The position numbers and the translations under genes are program-made. Source: JAGVSR01 sp963778225 (lineage in GTDB: Bacteria > Pseudomonadota > Alphaproteobacteria > Rhizobiales > Hyphomicrobiaceae). From it: 64,000 bases of DNA. Positions 1 through 9,579 of this stretch are shown one piece after another. Below the pieces are notes generated by a model, which saw nothing but the letters and a program-made list of their open reading frames with translations, was not told the origin of the DNA and did not search any database. Each line of letters opens with the position of its first letter. Position 1 is the stretch's first letter. The stretch lies in contig CAVZTR010000012.1 of NCBI GenBank assembly GCA_963778225.1, positions 434,001 through 498,000 on the forward strand. Direction: 5' to 3'.

Positions 1-1
1 C

Positions 2-421
2 ATGCATATGCCGACTCGTTATCAGAGTGCCGAGTTGCCCGCTGCCGAAGGCAAGCCGGCAGTGACGTACTACACGTTCGAGCCGGCCAAGAACGTTGCG
101 ACATGGGGGACACTCAGCGCCGTCGATCTGAAGACCGGCGCCCTTCGCTGGCAACAGAAAACGGCCGAACCCCTGATCGGTGGAACGCTTGCGACGGCGG
201 GCGGTCTCGTCTTCACCGGCGAGGGTAACGGAGATTTCTCAGCCTTCGATGCCGCGACAGGCAAGCGTTTGTGGCAGTTCCATTGCGGGGCCGGCGTCAA
301 CGCGCCACCAATTTCCTACGAGATCGCAGGCAGGCAGTACGTGGCCGTTGCGGCCGGCGGCAGCCAGATCTGGGGCTTCCGACAGGGTGGCGCGGTGGTT
401 GTGTTCGCACTGCCGGACTAG
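2..421 (+). CDS. PQQ-dependent dehydrogenase, C-terminal fragment (gene cut by window edge)
   Basis: This is the last 139 residues of a quinoprotein alcohol-dehydrogenase-type beta-propeller. The visible part carries tryptophan-docking blade repeats (LKTGALRWQQ, DAATGKRLWQF) and the typical family end GVNAPPISYEIAGRQYVAVAAG followed by SQIWGF. Such enzymes oxidise alcohols or sugars in the periplasm with PQQ and calcium or a lanthanide, passing electrons to cytochrome c. The 5' part, including active-site Asp and signal peptide, lies outside the window, so substrate and metal type cannot be judged. The methionine near the window start is internal, not a start. Family assignment is solid; the exact class is not known. 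Confidence 0.85.
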   Translation: MHMPTRYQSAELPAAEGKPAVTYYTFEPAKNVATWGTLSAVDLKTGALRWQQKTAEPLIGGTLATAGGLVFTGEGNGDFSAFDAATGKRLWQFHCGAGVNAPPISYEIAGRQYVAVAAGGSQIWGFRQGGAVVVFALPD

Positions 422-526
422 CTTCGGGCAGAGCATCCCAGCAGCGGCGGCCCCTCTCGCCAGAGGCAGGGGCATGTCGTAACTTGGAGTGAGCCAAACG
501 CACAAAGAAAAGCGGATGCTGAGGGA

Positions 527-1240
527 ATGCCAGACTTCGACCGTATCGTGATCCTAACGGGAGCGGGTATCTCCGCTGAATCCGGCGTGCCGACGTTTCG
601 TGACAAGGGCGGGATCTGGGCGAAATACGATTATCGGGACGTGGCGACGCCGGAGGGATTCGAGAAGAATCCGCAGCTCGTACACGAGTTCTACAACATG
701 CGCCGGCGGGCGCATCAGACCGTGGCGCCGAACGCCGCGCATTTTGCGTTGGCGCATCTCGAGCAGACCCATCCTGGTACGGTGACGCTGGTCACGCAGA
801 ACGTCGATCAACTGCACGAGCAGGCAGGGTCGAAAAATCTGATTCACATGCACGGCGAAGCATTGAAGGCCTGGTGCCTGGGATGCGGTTCGCGAATGCC
901 GTGGACAGGCGACATGTTCCTCGAAACGGCCTGCCCTGTCTGCGCAGATGTGGCGACGCTGCGCCCGGATGTGGTGTGGTTCGGCGAGGAGCCGTATCAC
1001 ATGGAGCGCATCCTAAAGGAGCTTGAACAGGCGGATTTGTTCATCTCGATTGGTACCAGCGGCAACGTCTATCCAGCGGCCGGATTCGTGCAGGTGGCGG
1101 CCGAGTATGGCGCGCACACGGTTGAGCTCAATCTCGAGCCATCGGAAGGGCGCTCGCATTTTGCCGAGGCAATCCACGGGCCGGCGACCGAAGTCGTGCC
1201 GGCCTACGTTCGAAAGCTCCTGGACGAAGTGCTGACCTAG
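527..1240 (+). CDS. NAD-dependent protein deacylase, sirtuin class III (CobB/SIRT5-like)
   Basis: A 237-residue SIR2-family enzyme that removes acyl groups from lysine using NAD+. Seen: the GAGISAESGVPTFR nucleotide loop (residues 12-25), TQNVDQLHEQAG (90-101), the catalytic His in MHG (His109), and a zinc site of Cys117/Cys120 and Cys136/Cys139. Tyr56 and Arg59 in FYNMR sit at the spacing of the acidic-acyl binding pair of E. coli CobB (Tyr92/Arg95) and human SIRT5, so desuccinylase/demalonylase activity is likely besides deacetylation. No N-terminal extension is present. It converges on the RNA methyltransferase gene and overlaps its 3' end by 4 bases. The name cobB would fit but orthology was not tested. 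Confidence 0.93.
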   Translation: MPDFDRIVILTGAGISAESGVPTFRDKGGIWAKYDYRDVATPEGFEKNPQLVHEFYNMRRRAHQTVAPNAAHFALAHLEQTHPGTVTLVTQNVDQLHEQAGSKNLIHMHGEALKAWCLGCGSRMPWTGDMFLETACPVCADVATLRPDVVWFGEEPYHMERILKELEQADLFISIGTSGNVYPAAGFVQVAAEYGAHTVELNLEPSEGRSHFAEAIHGPATEVVPAYVRKLLDEVLT

Positions 1241-2455
1241 CGGCGAAAGACCGTGACTGCCTCGATATGAGGCGAGTAGATGAACTGATCGATGGGCGTG
1301 ACCGGGCCCATCTTGAAGCCGGCGTCGATGAGGGTGCGTGCATCGCGGGCCAGCGTGGCCGGCGCGCAAGAAACGGCTATCACCACCGGCACTTTTGATC
1401 GCGCAAGACGTTCCGTCTGTTCGGCGGCTCCGGCGCGCGGCGGATCGAGCACGACGGCGTCGAACACCTCCAGTTCCTTGGGCGAAAGCGGTTCGCGGAA
1501 TAGATCCCGGACCCGCGCCTCGATGGGCTTCAAGCCGGTTGCACGACGGACGGCAGCTTCCAATACGGATATGGCGCGGCGGTCGCTGTCGAACGCTACG
1601 ACCTGGACTTTCTGGGCGAGTGGGAACGTGAACGTGCCGAGGCCGGAGAAGAGGTCGGCAACACGCTTGGCCTTCTTTGGCAGCGCGCCGACAACCAAAT
1701 CGATCATGAGCCGTTCGGCTTCCGGGACGGCCTGGAGGAACAACGACGGCGGCACATCGACTTGCGTGCTGCCGAGCGTCAGGCGCGGTTCTGATCGGAC
1801 GACGATCGCATCTCCGGCAACAACCAGACGCGCGATCCGCGCCGCCTCCGCCATTTTTGCCAGTTCGGCGCGCTCTTCCGGCTTCAGCATCTTGTGGCCG
1901 TTGTCGAAGGCGACATCGAGACCGGTGTCGAGTTTCGTGACGATGAGACGTCCGCTTGTTTTCTCCGGCATGGCGATCTTCGCCATGGCCTTGAGGTGCG
2001 GGATGGCCGCCATGATGGCCTGGTCGAGGAGCAGGCATTCGATAATGTCGACGAGGGTGTGCTGGCCTTCTTCGCGGAACCCGATACGAACCTCGTTGCC
2101 GGTGCGCTCGATTCCAAGGAACGCACGCCGCCGCGAACGCAGTGGCATCTGGCGGACAGGGGCGACGTCGGCGGTGATGCCACGATGGTGAAAGGCGTCG
2201 CGTACGATCTGGTGCTTCCAGTCGAGATAGAGCGGGGCGCTCATGTGCTGCGCCATGCAGCCGCCACATGTTCCGAAGTGGGGGCAAGGCGGCCTGACCC
2301 GATCCGGGCTATCGCTCAGGCGTTCTGCTTTGCCCGCGGCCGGCAGAGACCAGCGTTCTCCGGGCAGCGCGCCGGCGATGAAGCGGTCACCATCGGCGGT
2401 GCGCGCGATGCCGTCGCCTTTGCCGCCGAGCTTCTCGATGCCAACTTCAGTCGCG

Positions 2456-2466
<11 letters not shown>
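1237..2466 (-). CDS. Class I SAM-dependent RNA methyltransferase, TrmA/RumA family (uracil-C5)
   Basis: A 409-residue TRAM plus RumA-type protein expected to make 5-methyluridine in rRNA or tRNA. Residues 6-40 resemble a TRAM RNA-binding domain. An iron-sulfur motif is seen as Cys61, Cys67 and Cys70, with Cys144 as the probable fourth ligand. The SAM loop DLFSGLGTFTFPLA is at 271-284, the VVLDPPRAGA motif at 338-347, and the nucleophile Cys367 lies in VSCAPATLARD. The target base (23S U747/U1939 type or tRNA U54) cannot be told from sequence alone. Its start overlaps the end of the TlyA gene by 11 bases, so the two are probably translated from one message. This TlyA/RumA pairing is common in alphaproteobacteria. 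Confidence 0.92.
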
Positions 2467-3196
<730 letters not shown>

Positions 3197-3257
3197 AAGG
3201 CACGTGTACGCTATCTTGCTCGCCGCACAACCCCACCACCCCTCGCCGGAGTCCCCG

Positions 3258-3683
3258 ATGAAATTCCAAGTTGCCGCAGCTTTCCTCGTTGCTCTCTCTC
3301 TCGCCGGATGCGGCGACAGCGGTTCTGAGCGAACACCTTCGCCTTCGGGCGCCAAGGTGTTCTTTATCGAGCCCAAGGACGGCGCGGAAGTGACGTCGCC
3401 GGTCACGGTGAAGTTCGGCATCGAGGGTATGGAGGTCGTTCCCGCCGGAACGGAGAAGGATCACAGCGGTCACCATCATGTGCTGATCGATACGCAGCTC
3501 GAGGACGTCAATTCGCCGATCCCGGCCGATGACAATCATAAGCATTTCGGCAAGGCACAGACAGAGACGTCACTCGAACTGACGCCCGGCAAGCACACGC
3601 TGCAGATGGTGTTGGGTGACCACAATCACATTCCGCACGACCCGGTCGTGCAGTCCGAGGTGATTACAATCACTGTGAAGTAA
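3258..3683 (+). CDS. DUF4399-like small lipoprotein
   Basis: A 141-residue exported protein. The first 20 residues form a signal peptide ending in the lipobox LAGC, so the mature protein is probably a lipoprotein. The body (VFFIEPKDGAEVTSPVTVKF, a His-rich HSGHHHVLID, DDNHKHFGKAQTE, and LGDHNHIPHDPVV) matches the DUF4399 pattern, a short beta-sandwich rich in conserved histidines that may bind metal. A GGAG sits just upstream of the ATG, which decides this start over the open frame before it. It is divergent from tlyA, separated by about 60 bases. Function unknown; metal binding is an inference from the His clusters. Confidence 0.85.
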   Translation: MKFQVAAAFLVALSLAGCGDSGSERTPSPSGAKVFFIEPKDGAEVTSPVTVKFGIEGMEVVPAGTEKDHSGHHHVLIDTQLEDVNSPIPADDNHKHFGKAQTETSLELTPGKHTLQMVLGDHNHIPHDPVVQSEVITITVK

Positions 3684-3710
3684 GCGCTGAGCTTCAGTGC
3701 GCGATGAAAA

Positions 3711-3738
3711 CGCCCTGCACGGCTCGACGTGCAGGGCG
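3711..3738. terminator. Bidirectional hairpin terminator between DUF4399 gene and doxX-like gene
   Basis: An 11-bp perfect stem (CGCCCTGCACG paired with CGTGCAGGGCG) with a 6-base loop. On the minus strand it is followed by TTTTC, so it should end the DoxX transcript. On the plus strand the downstream T content is only moderate, so termination of the lipoprotein message is likely but weaker. Confidence 0.8.
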
Positions 3739-3750
3739 TCTCTGCTTTCA

Positions 3751-4119
3751 CTACCTATCGTTGACGGCCCAGGCGCCGGGGCCGTGGGCAAAGAGAAGCA
3801 GAAAGCCGCCTGCGATGGCGAGATTCTTCAGGAAGAGAACAAACTGAATGTTATCGGCGAAGTTGCCGTGGAAGATGAGGCCCGCCACGATCGTGAAGAT
3901 CGCCAGAGGAATCGCGGCCAGGCGCGCATAGAAGCCGGCGAGGACAGCGAGACCGCCCAGGATTTCGAGCGCGATCGTGCCAGGCAGAAGCAATCCAGGA
4001 ACGCCAAACTGTTGCATGTAACCGGCCGTCGTCTCGTAGCCCTGCAATTTGTTGATGCCCGCCAGAATGAAAATTCCGGCCAGCAAAGCACGGCCGAGAA
4101 AGCTCGTTGCAGCGGTCAT
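3751..4119 (-). CDS. DoxX family membrane protein
   Basis: A 122-residue integral membrane protein with four hydrophobic stretches. The opening FLGRALLAGIFILAGINKLQ and the later LEILGGLAVLAGFYARLAA are typical of DoxX/DoxD-like proteins. These are widespread and poorly understood, in some cases tied to thiol-redox balance with partner enzymes. The start was set at the ATG preceded by a GGGGGG purine run; upstream in-frame codons would overlap dxs. It follows dxs on the same strand with a 28-base gap, so it may be read from the dxs message. No partner gene suggests a substrate. Confidence 0.88.
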   Translation of the reverse strand: MTAATSFLGRALLAGIFILAGINKLQGYETTAGYMQQFGVPGLLLPGTIALEILGGLAVLAGFYARLAAIPLAIFTIVAGLIFHGNFADNIQFVLFLKNLAIAGGFLLLFAHGPGAWAVNDR

Positions 4120-4147
4120 GGTGTCCCCCCAGGCTGATAATGTCCTC

Positions 4148-6061
4148 TCACGCGCGAGAGGCGCCACCGGCTTCGTTCGAACGGCCGAGTGCGGCGAGGA
4201 CATTATGCACGATACCAGAGGCGTCGAGGCCGGCATCGGCATACATCTTCACCGGATTATCCTGCTCGATAAAGCGATCCGGAAGCACCATCGGGCGGAC
4301 TTTCAAGCCGCGATCGAGGAGGCCATTCAAGGCGAGGTGCTGCAGAACATGGCTGCCGAACCCGCCGATCGAACCTTCTTCGATGGTCACCAGGACTTCA
4401 TGTTCGCGGGCCAGCCGCGTGACGAGATCGGTATCCAGCGGCTTCATGAACCGGGCGTCGGCGACGGTCGTCGATAGCCCCATGGCCGCGAGTTGATCGG
4501 CGGCTTTCAGTGATTCAGCGAGACGCGTGCCGAGCGAGAGGATGGCAATCGTGGTTCCTTCGCGCACGATGCGGCCTTTGCCGATGGCGAGCGGTTTGCC
4601 TTCGAGCGGGAGTTCGACACCCATGCCCTCGCCGCGCGGATAGCGAACCGCAGAAGGGGCGTCGTCGATCGCAGCCGTCGTGGCGACCATGTGTACGAGT
4701 TCGGCTTCGTCGGCGGCGGCCATGATCACGAAATTCGGCAGGCAGCCGAGGTAGGCGAGATCAAAGGAGCCCGCATGTGTCGGACCATCCGCGCCGACCA
4801 AGCCCGCACGGTCTATCGCGAGGCGCACGGGCAGCTTCTGGACCGCCACATCGTGCACGACCTGATCGTAGCCGCGCTGTAGAAACGTCGAGTAGATCGC
4901 GGCGAAAGGACGGTAGCCTTCGGTTGCAAGCCCTGCTGCGAACGTGACGGCATGCTGCTCGGCGATGCCGACATCGAACATACGGTCGGGAAACTCCTTG
5001 CCGAAGATATCGAGACCGGTCCCGTCGGGCATGGCGGCGGTGACGGCGACGATGCGCTTGTCCTTCCGGCCTTCCGCAACGAGACTGTCGGCGAAGACGC
5101 GCGTGTAGGTCGGCGCGTTCGGCTTCGGCTTCACCTGCGCGCCGGTGATGACGTTGAACTTGGCGACGCCGTGGTACTTATCATCAGATGCTTCGGCAGG
5201 AGCGTAGCCCTTGCCTTTGCGCGTGACGACGTGAATCAGGATCGGACCCTGCTTGGCGTCGCGCACATTTTTGAGGACCGGCAGAAGCGTGTTGAGGTCG
5301 TGGCCGTCGATCGGGCCGACGTAGTAGAAGCCCAATTCCTCGAACCACATTCCGCCCTGCCACAGATGGCGCGTGTATTCTTCCATGCGCGCGGCGCGGC
5401 GTTCCCAGCTTTTCGGAAGGCGCTTTGCTAGCTGCTTGGCGACGTCACGCCAGTAGAGGTACGTGCCGCTCGATGTGGTGCGGGCGAGATAATGCGATAG
5501 CGCGCCGACAGGCGGCGCGATCGACATATCATTGTCGTTGAGGATGACCACGAGGCGTTCGTCGCGGGCGCCGGCGTTGTTGATCGCCTCGTAGGCCATC
5601 CCGGCGCTCATCGCGCCGTCGCCGATCACCGCGATGACGTTGTTTGATTTGCCTTCCAGGTCGCGGGCGCAGGCCATGCCGAGCGCGGCGGAAATAGACG
5701 TTGAGGAGTGGCCGGCGCCGAAGGCGTCATATTCGCTCTCCGCGCGGCGCGTGAAGCCGGCAAGTCCCCCGCCCTGGCGAAGCGTACGGATGCGATCGCG
5801 GCGGCCTGTCAGGATTTTGTGCGGATAGGTCTGGTGGCCGACGTCCCAGACGAGACGGTCGCGCGGGGTGTCGAACACCCAGTGGAGTGCAACGGTCAGC
5901 TCGATGACACCCAGTCCGGCACCCAGGTGGCCGCCGGTCACGGAGACAGCATCGATCATTTCCGAACGCAACTCGTCGGCGAGTTGGCGGAGGTCAGATT
6001 CGGGCAAGCGCCGCAGATCTTCCGGCGTGTCTATGGTGTCTAGAAGGGGCGTCTTGCTCAC
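4148..6061 (-). CDS. dxs: 1-deoxy-D-xylulose-5-phosphate synthase
   Basis: The 637-residue first enzyme of the MEP isoprenoid pathway, joining pyruvate and glyceraldehyde 3-phosphate with thiamine diphosphate. Seen: DVGHQTYPHKIL (73-84), AFGAGHSSTS (113-122), the ThDP/Mg motif GDGAMSAG (147-154) with Asn175, the central RKGKGYAPAE, and the transketolase-like pyrimidine domain with DVGIAEQHAVTFAAGLA. Length is normal for the family. The surrounding genes (xseB, histone-deacetylase-like hydrolase, TlyA) are neighbours of dxs in many alphaproteobacteria, but here a secreted VHL-like gene, doxX and a lipoprotein gene interrupt the order. Confidence 0.98.
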   Translation of the reverse strand: MSKTPLLDTIDTPEDLRRLPESDLRQLADELRSEMIDAVSVTGGHLGAGLGVIELTVALHWVFDTPRDRLVWDVGHQTYPHKILTGRRDRIRTLRQGGGLAGFTRRAESEYDAFGAGHSSTSISAALGMACARDLEGKSNNVIAVIGDGAMSAGMAYEAINNAGARDERLVVILNDNDMSIAPPVGALSHYLARTTSSGTYLYWRDVAKQLAKRLPKSWERRAARMEEYTRHLWQGGMWFEELGFYYVGPIDGHDLNTLLPVLKNVRDAKQGPILIHVVTRKGKGYAPAEASDDKYHGVAKFNVITGAQVKPKPNAPTYTRVFADSLVAEGRKDKRIVAVTAAMPDGTGLDIFGKEFPDRMFDVGIAEQHAVTFAAGLATEGYRPFAAIYSTFLQRGYDQVVHDVAVQKLPVRLAIDRAGLVGADGPTHAGSFDLAYLGCLPNFVIMAAADEAELVHMVATTAAIDDAPSAVRYPRGEGMGVELPLEGKPLAIGKGRIVREGTTIAILSLGTRLAESLKAADQLAAMGLSTTVADARFMKPLDTDLVTRLAREHEVLVTIEEGSIGGFGSHVLQHLALNGLLDRGLKVRPMVLPDRFIEQDNPVKMYADAGLDASGIVHNVLAALGRSNEAGGASRA

Positions 6062-6213
6062 GGCGTGGCGTCAACCTCCAATGGCGCGCCGGCTCGTCCG
6101 GACGACATTCAGGACATGCTTTCTGTTGCGCGCACCCTAGACCCTAATTCTCGCGGAATGAAGGGCACCTTGGGCGCATTGCAGCACGGTCCTTAGATAA
6201 GGGGTGTTGGGCC

Positions 6214-7158
6214 TCAGTTCACCTGGCAATTTGACTCGTATTTGCCGCAGGCACCGGCGTTGCCTTGGCTGCATTGGGATTGCCAAGTGGAGCAGCCTTC
6301 CTTCTTCCATGGCGCCACTTCGAAGCCTTTTTTGTCCTGGGGCCACTGGCATTTGCCGCTGCGCATCACGTAGCCTTTCTTGCAGTAGCAGTCGCCCTCA
6401 GGGCTGCGGTAGGCATTTTTTCCGCAATTCTGGAGAAGGACACACTCTCCGTTCTTCAATTTGTAGTTCTTGGCGCAAGTGAGCTTTTCGCGAGGCGGGG
6501 ACGTTTTCTTTTCGGCTTGGTTCGACGTGGCCTTTTCGGCTTGGCTTGGGGCGTCATCGGCGTCCAGCCGTAGTAATTCCACCTTCGCGGGTTCGGCCGC
6601 CGGCAGAAAAATCTGAAGGCAATCGCCCGGCCCCGTCGCGATCATCCAAGGATGCGTCCGATAGGTGTCCAGGACCAGTTCTTCACCCGAATTGAGACCG
6701 CCATAGTCCTTCAGCGACCCGTCGAAATCGATCCACATGATGGCGCGATACATTCCGGAATTGTTGACGAAGGTGATCTTGGTCGGTTCGCGAGAATGCT
6801 CCGATCGGAGGCTCTTGCGCTCGGAACAGGACCGCTCGCCAGCCCGCGCAGACGACGGCGGCGATTGCGAGTTCTCCGTTGACGCGGGCTGTGGTGGTGC
6901 GACCGGCGGCGTGTCCGTCACCTTCTTCAGGTAGGCGCGCGCCATGTCGGCGTAGAAGCCCGTTGAAAAGTTGGCGAGGAATGCGTTCCACGCATCGACG
7001 GTGCCGAGTTCCTTGGCGCTTTCGAAAGCTGACTTGGCGGCGTCCTGGCTGGCGGCTTCGGCGGGAGGAGCGGTCTGGGCCAATGCCGATGGACCGCACG
7101 CGGCCATGAGCACGAAACACAATGAGGCCGAGAGGACGATCGAGTGTGTGCGCGCCAA
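6214..7158 (-). CDS. Secreted protein with VHL-beta-like domain and Cys-rich C-terminus
   Basis: A 314-residue protein, not a named family. Residues 1-27 are a signal peptide. Residues 40-80 are a helical stretch with an Ala-Trp-Asn-Ala-Phe core of the kind seen in caspase-like and Sel1-type secreted proteins. Residues 126-190 read like the beta domain of von Hippel-Lindau protein: FVNNSG, then WIDFDG (142-147), DYGGLNSGEE (151-160), TYRTHPW (165-171), with the same order and spacing as VHL's N-x-S, W-x-x-F-D-G, Y-L-x-P-G and Y-R-x-H-x-W. After a Lys/Ser/Gln-rich linker, residues 225-314 hold 11 cysteines that could form disulfides. It sits between xseB and dxs. The ligand is unknown; hydroxyproline binding is not implied. 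Confidence 0.75.
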   Translation of the reverse strand: MARTHSIVLSASLCFVLMAACGPSALAQTAPPAEAASQDAAKSAFESAKELGTVDAWNAFLANFSTGFYADMARAYLKKVTDTPPVAPPQPASTENSQSPPSSARAGERSCSERKSLRSEHSREPTKITFVNNSGMYRAIMWIDFDGSLKDYGGLNSGEELVLDTYRTHPWMIATGPGDCLQIFLPAAEPAKVELLRLDADDAPSQAEKATSNQAEKKTSPPREKLTCAKNYKLKNGECVLLQNCGKNAYRSPEGDCYCKKGYVMRSGKCQWPQDKKGFEVAPWKKEGCSTWQSQCSQGNAGACGKYESNCQVN

Positions 7159-7229
7159 GGCGATACTCCAAATACTGATCGTCAGGATTCAGAGCGTATG
7201 CTGGCGCCAATGATGCGGCAAGGATATTC

Positions 7230-7487
7230 CTATTCTGCGTCTAAGGGATCGACGCCCTTCGGGGTGCCATCACTTCCCAGAGTGATCTTTTCGACCTTAG
7301 CTTCAGCCTGGCGGAGCAATCGGTCGCAGTGATCGCGCAGCACTTCTCCGCGCTCGTAGATGGCGATGCTCTCCTCGAGTTCGACATCTCCTCGTTCCAG
7401 CCGCGAGACGATCCCTTCGAGCTCCTTGAGCGCGCGCTCGAACGTCATATCCTTGATGTCTGCGTGCTTGTTCAAGGCCTTATTCAT
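7230..7487 (-). CDS. xseB: Exodeoxyribonuclease VII small subunit
   Basis: An 85-residue helical protein with the family signature FERALKELEGIVSRLERGDV and LEESIAIYERGEVLRDHC. Small subunits bind the XseA large subunit to form the single-strand exonuclease VII; no xseA is present in the window. It lies upstream of the VHL-like gene with a 71-base gap and downstream of the histone-deacetylase-like gene, the usual alphaproteobacterial neighbourhood of dxs. Confidence 0.95.
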   Translation of the reverse strand: MNKALNKHADIKDMTFERALKELEGIVSRLERGDVELEESIAIYERGEVLRDHCDRLLRQAEAKVEKITLGSDGTPKGVDPLDAE

Positions 7488-7513
7488 CGCTGGAAAGCCC
7501 CGCGTTGGAGGTG

Positions 7514-7530
7514 ATCCCGCCGGGCGGGAT
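7514..7530. other. 17-base perfect palindrome upstream of xseB
   Basis: ATCCCGCC-G-GGCGGGAT forms a perfect inverted repeat 27 bases before the xseB start. With almost no loop it is more likely a DNA operator-like dyad, or chance in GC-rich sequence, than an RNA hairpin. No matching copy was noticed elsewhere. Confidence 0.3.
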
Positions 7531-7618
7531 AATGGACGCTACCGGAATCGGAACGTCCTCGTCATGGGGGGATAGCCGTCCAGGGGCGGTTCGCACAAGG
7601 CCTGAAACACGGACATTG

Positions 7619-8569
7619 TCAGGATCCCACGTCCATCAACGTCCTGACATGGACGCCGACCGACTTGGCCAGTCCGTCGAGATCGTAGCCACCTTCCAGC
7701 ATCGAGACCATGCGCCGGTGGGCGTGGGCTTCGGCCACGCGCGCCAGCTTCTCAGTCGCCCACATGAAGTCGGCCTCGACCAATTGCAGGCCGCCCAGCG
7801 GATCGCGGCGGTGCGCGTCGAAACCGGCGGAGATCACGATCAGGTCGGGGCCGAAATTGTGCAGCGGCTTCAGGATGCGCTCGGAGAAGGCTTCGCGGAA
7901 GTGATCGCCGCCGTCGCCTTCGCGCAGGGGAGCATTGAAGATATTGCCGACCCCAGTCTCGTTCAGGTCGCCCGTGCCGGGGAACAACGGCATCTGGTGC
8001 GTCGATCCGTAGAAGCAATCCTTATCCGCCCAGAAGATGTCTTGCGTGCCGTTGCCGTGGTGGACGTCGAAATCGACGACGGCAACGCGTTCGGCGCCGT
8101 GTTTCGACTTGGCATAAAGCGCGGCAATGGCTGCATTGGAGAAAAAGCAGAAGCCCATGGCGCGATCGTTCTCGGCGTGGTGTCCCGGCGGCCGTACCTG
8201 CGCGAAGGCATTGGTCGCGTTGCCGGCCATGACTTCGTCGACGGCCTGCAATCCGGCGCCGACGGCGCGGAGCGCGGATTCCCACGATGCAGGCGACATC
8301 ACGGTGTCGCCGTCGATGCGCACCAGGCGGCTTTCGCCCATCGCCTGTTCGCCGACGCGGCGCATGCGGTCAAAATGATGCTTGGGATGCGCAAGCAGGA
8401 TGTGTGTTTCGACATCGTCGCGCAAGGGAGCGTCGAGCCGCTTCAGGCCGGCGTAGCTCTCATGTCCGAGCACCTTGTCGATGGCGCGCATGCGATCCGG
8501 CCGTTCGGGATGTCCGAATCCGGTGTCGTGCTCGGTGAAAATCGGGTGCGTGACGAGCAGGGTTGTCAT
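7619..8569 (-). CDS. Histone deacetylase family (acetoin-utilisation-like) hydrolase
   Basis: A 316-residue zinc hydrolase of the class II arginase/deacetylase fold. Seen: FTEHDTGFGHPERPDR near the N-terminus, RPPGHHAEND with the catalytic His pair, DFDVHHGNGTQ and SAGFDAHRRDPLGG supplying the zinc ligands. Bacterial members remove acetyl groups from polyamines or proteins; the substrate here is not known. The start chosen is the ATG of MTTLLVTHPIF, since the family begins there; the frame is open further upstream but that part overlaps the SDR gene. It lies directly upstream of xseB, a conserved pairing in alphaproteobacteria. Confidence 0.93.
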   Translation of the reverse strand: MTTLLVTHPIFTEHDTGFGHPERPDRMRAIDKVLGHESYAGLKRLDAPLRDDVETHILLAHPKHHFDRMRRVGEQAMGESRLVRIDGDTVMSPASWESALRAVGAGLQAVDEVMAGNATNAFAQVRPPGHHAENDRAMGFCFFSNAAIAALYAKSKHGAERVAVVDFDVHHGNGTQDIFWADKDCFYGSTHQMPLFPGTGDLNETGVGNIFNAPLREGDGGDHFREAFSERILKPLHNFGPDLIVISAGFDAHRRDPLGGLQLVEADFMWATEKLARVAEAHAHRRMVSMLEGGYDLDGLAKSVGVHVRTLMDVGS

Positions 8570-8657
8570 GACCCGGACCGGTCCTTTCGTGAAAGCATTA
8601 TGCGATCTTAGCCAACCGACGTGACTGGGCGCCAGTGGGACAGAAGGCGATGTCGGC

Positions 8658-9539
8658 TCAGGCACCCGGCAGGGTCAGGGGGATCACCTCTACACCAGGC
8701 GGAGGTGGCCGATCATCGGGGACAAAGAAGTCCTGCACCAGGGGTTTGGACGGGTCGACACGGTATGGCGTGAAATCGGTAACGCCACCTTTTTCAAAAA
8801 GAAAGCTGTCATCGATCAGGAACTGACCGGTCAACTCGCCGGACGGCTGGGTCAGGATCAGATGGGCGGCATCTGCCATGATGTCCGGGGTGCGGCTCAT
8901 GGCGATGAGATCGCGGCCGAGAACATTTGCTATGGCGGCGGTGGCAATGGCCGTGCGGGGCCAGAGAGCATTGACGGCGATCCCATCCTTGCGGAACTCC
9001 TCCGCCATGCCGAGCACACACAGGCTCATGCCGTATTTCGCGATCGAGTAGGCGACATGGTTCTTGAACCATTTCGGCTGCAAGTCGAGCGGCGGCGATA
9101 GGACGAGGACATGGGGGTTCGCGGCCTTGCGCAAGTGAGGAATGCAGAGCTTTGTCGTCAGGAACGTGCCGCGCGTGTTGATCGCGTGCATCAGATCGAA
9201 GCGCTTCATGTCGGTCGCTTCGGTTCCCGTAGGCGATAGCGCCGAGGCGTTGTTGATGCAGATGTCGATGCCGCCGAAGGTCTCGACCGTCTTGGCTACG
9301 GCGGCGGCCACCTGATCCTCGAAACGGATATCGCAGACAATCGGGAGCGCGCGACCGCCTGCAGCATCGATCTCGGCGGCAGCGGTGTGCACCGTGCCGG
9401 GAAGCTTTGGGTTGGGGTCACTGGTTTTTGCGGCGATGGCGATGTTGGCGCCGTCCCGGGCAGCGCGAAGGGCGATCGCAAGGCCGATGCCACGGCTGCC
9501 GCCGGTGATGAAAAGCGTCTTTCCGCTGAGGGTTGCCAT
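8658..9539 (-). CDS. Short-chain dehydrogenase/reductase, HSDL2-like
   Basis: A 293-residue NAD(P)-dependent SDR. Seen: TGGSRGIGLA (residues 12-21) as the nucleotide loop, NNASALSPT, and the active-site YSIAKYG. Residues PDIMADAAHLILTQPSGELT followed by GQFLIDDSFL and a C-terminal FVPDDRPPPPGVEVI resemble the bacterial relatives of HSDL2, which lack the SCP2 domain. The substrate is unknown. It lies 40 bases after the unknown envelope gene on the same strand, so it could be read with the acyl-CoA dehydrogenase/enoyl-CoA hydratase unit, which would fit a role in acyl chain oxidation. Confidence 0.9.
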   Translation of the reverse strand: MATLSGKTLFITGGSRGIGLAIALRAARDGANIAIAAKTSDPNPKLPGTVHTAAAEIDAAGGRALPIVCDIRFEDQVAAAVAKTVETFGGIDICINNASALSPTGTEATDMKRFDLMHAINTRGTFLTTKLCIPHLRKAANPHVLVLSPPLDLQPKWFKNHVAYSIAKYGMSLCVLGMAEEFRKDGIAVNALWPRTAIATAAIANVLGRDLIAMSRTPDIMADAAHLILTQPSGELTGQFLIDDSFLFEKGGVTDFTPYRVDPSKPLVQDFFVPDDRPPPPGVEVIPLTLPGA

Positions 9540-9579
9540 GCCTGCATTTCCTTATGTGTCGTTGGCAGCGATGGTGGCG

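Noticed and set aside
1013..2287. Long open frame on the minus strand overlapping the TrmA-type gene
   Set aside because: Arg/Pro-rich composition with no domain; it is a shadow frame of the methyltransferase, whose own frame has clear motifs.
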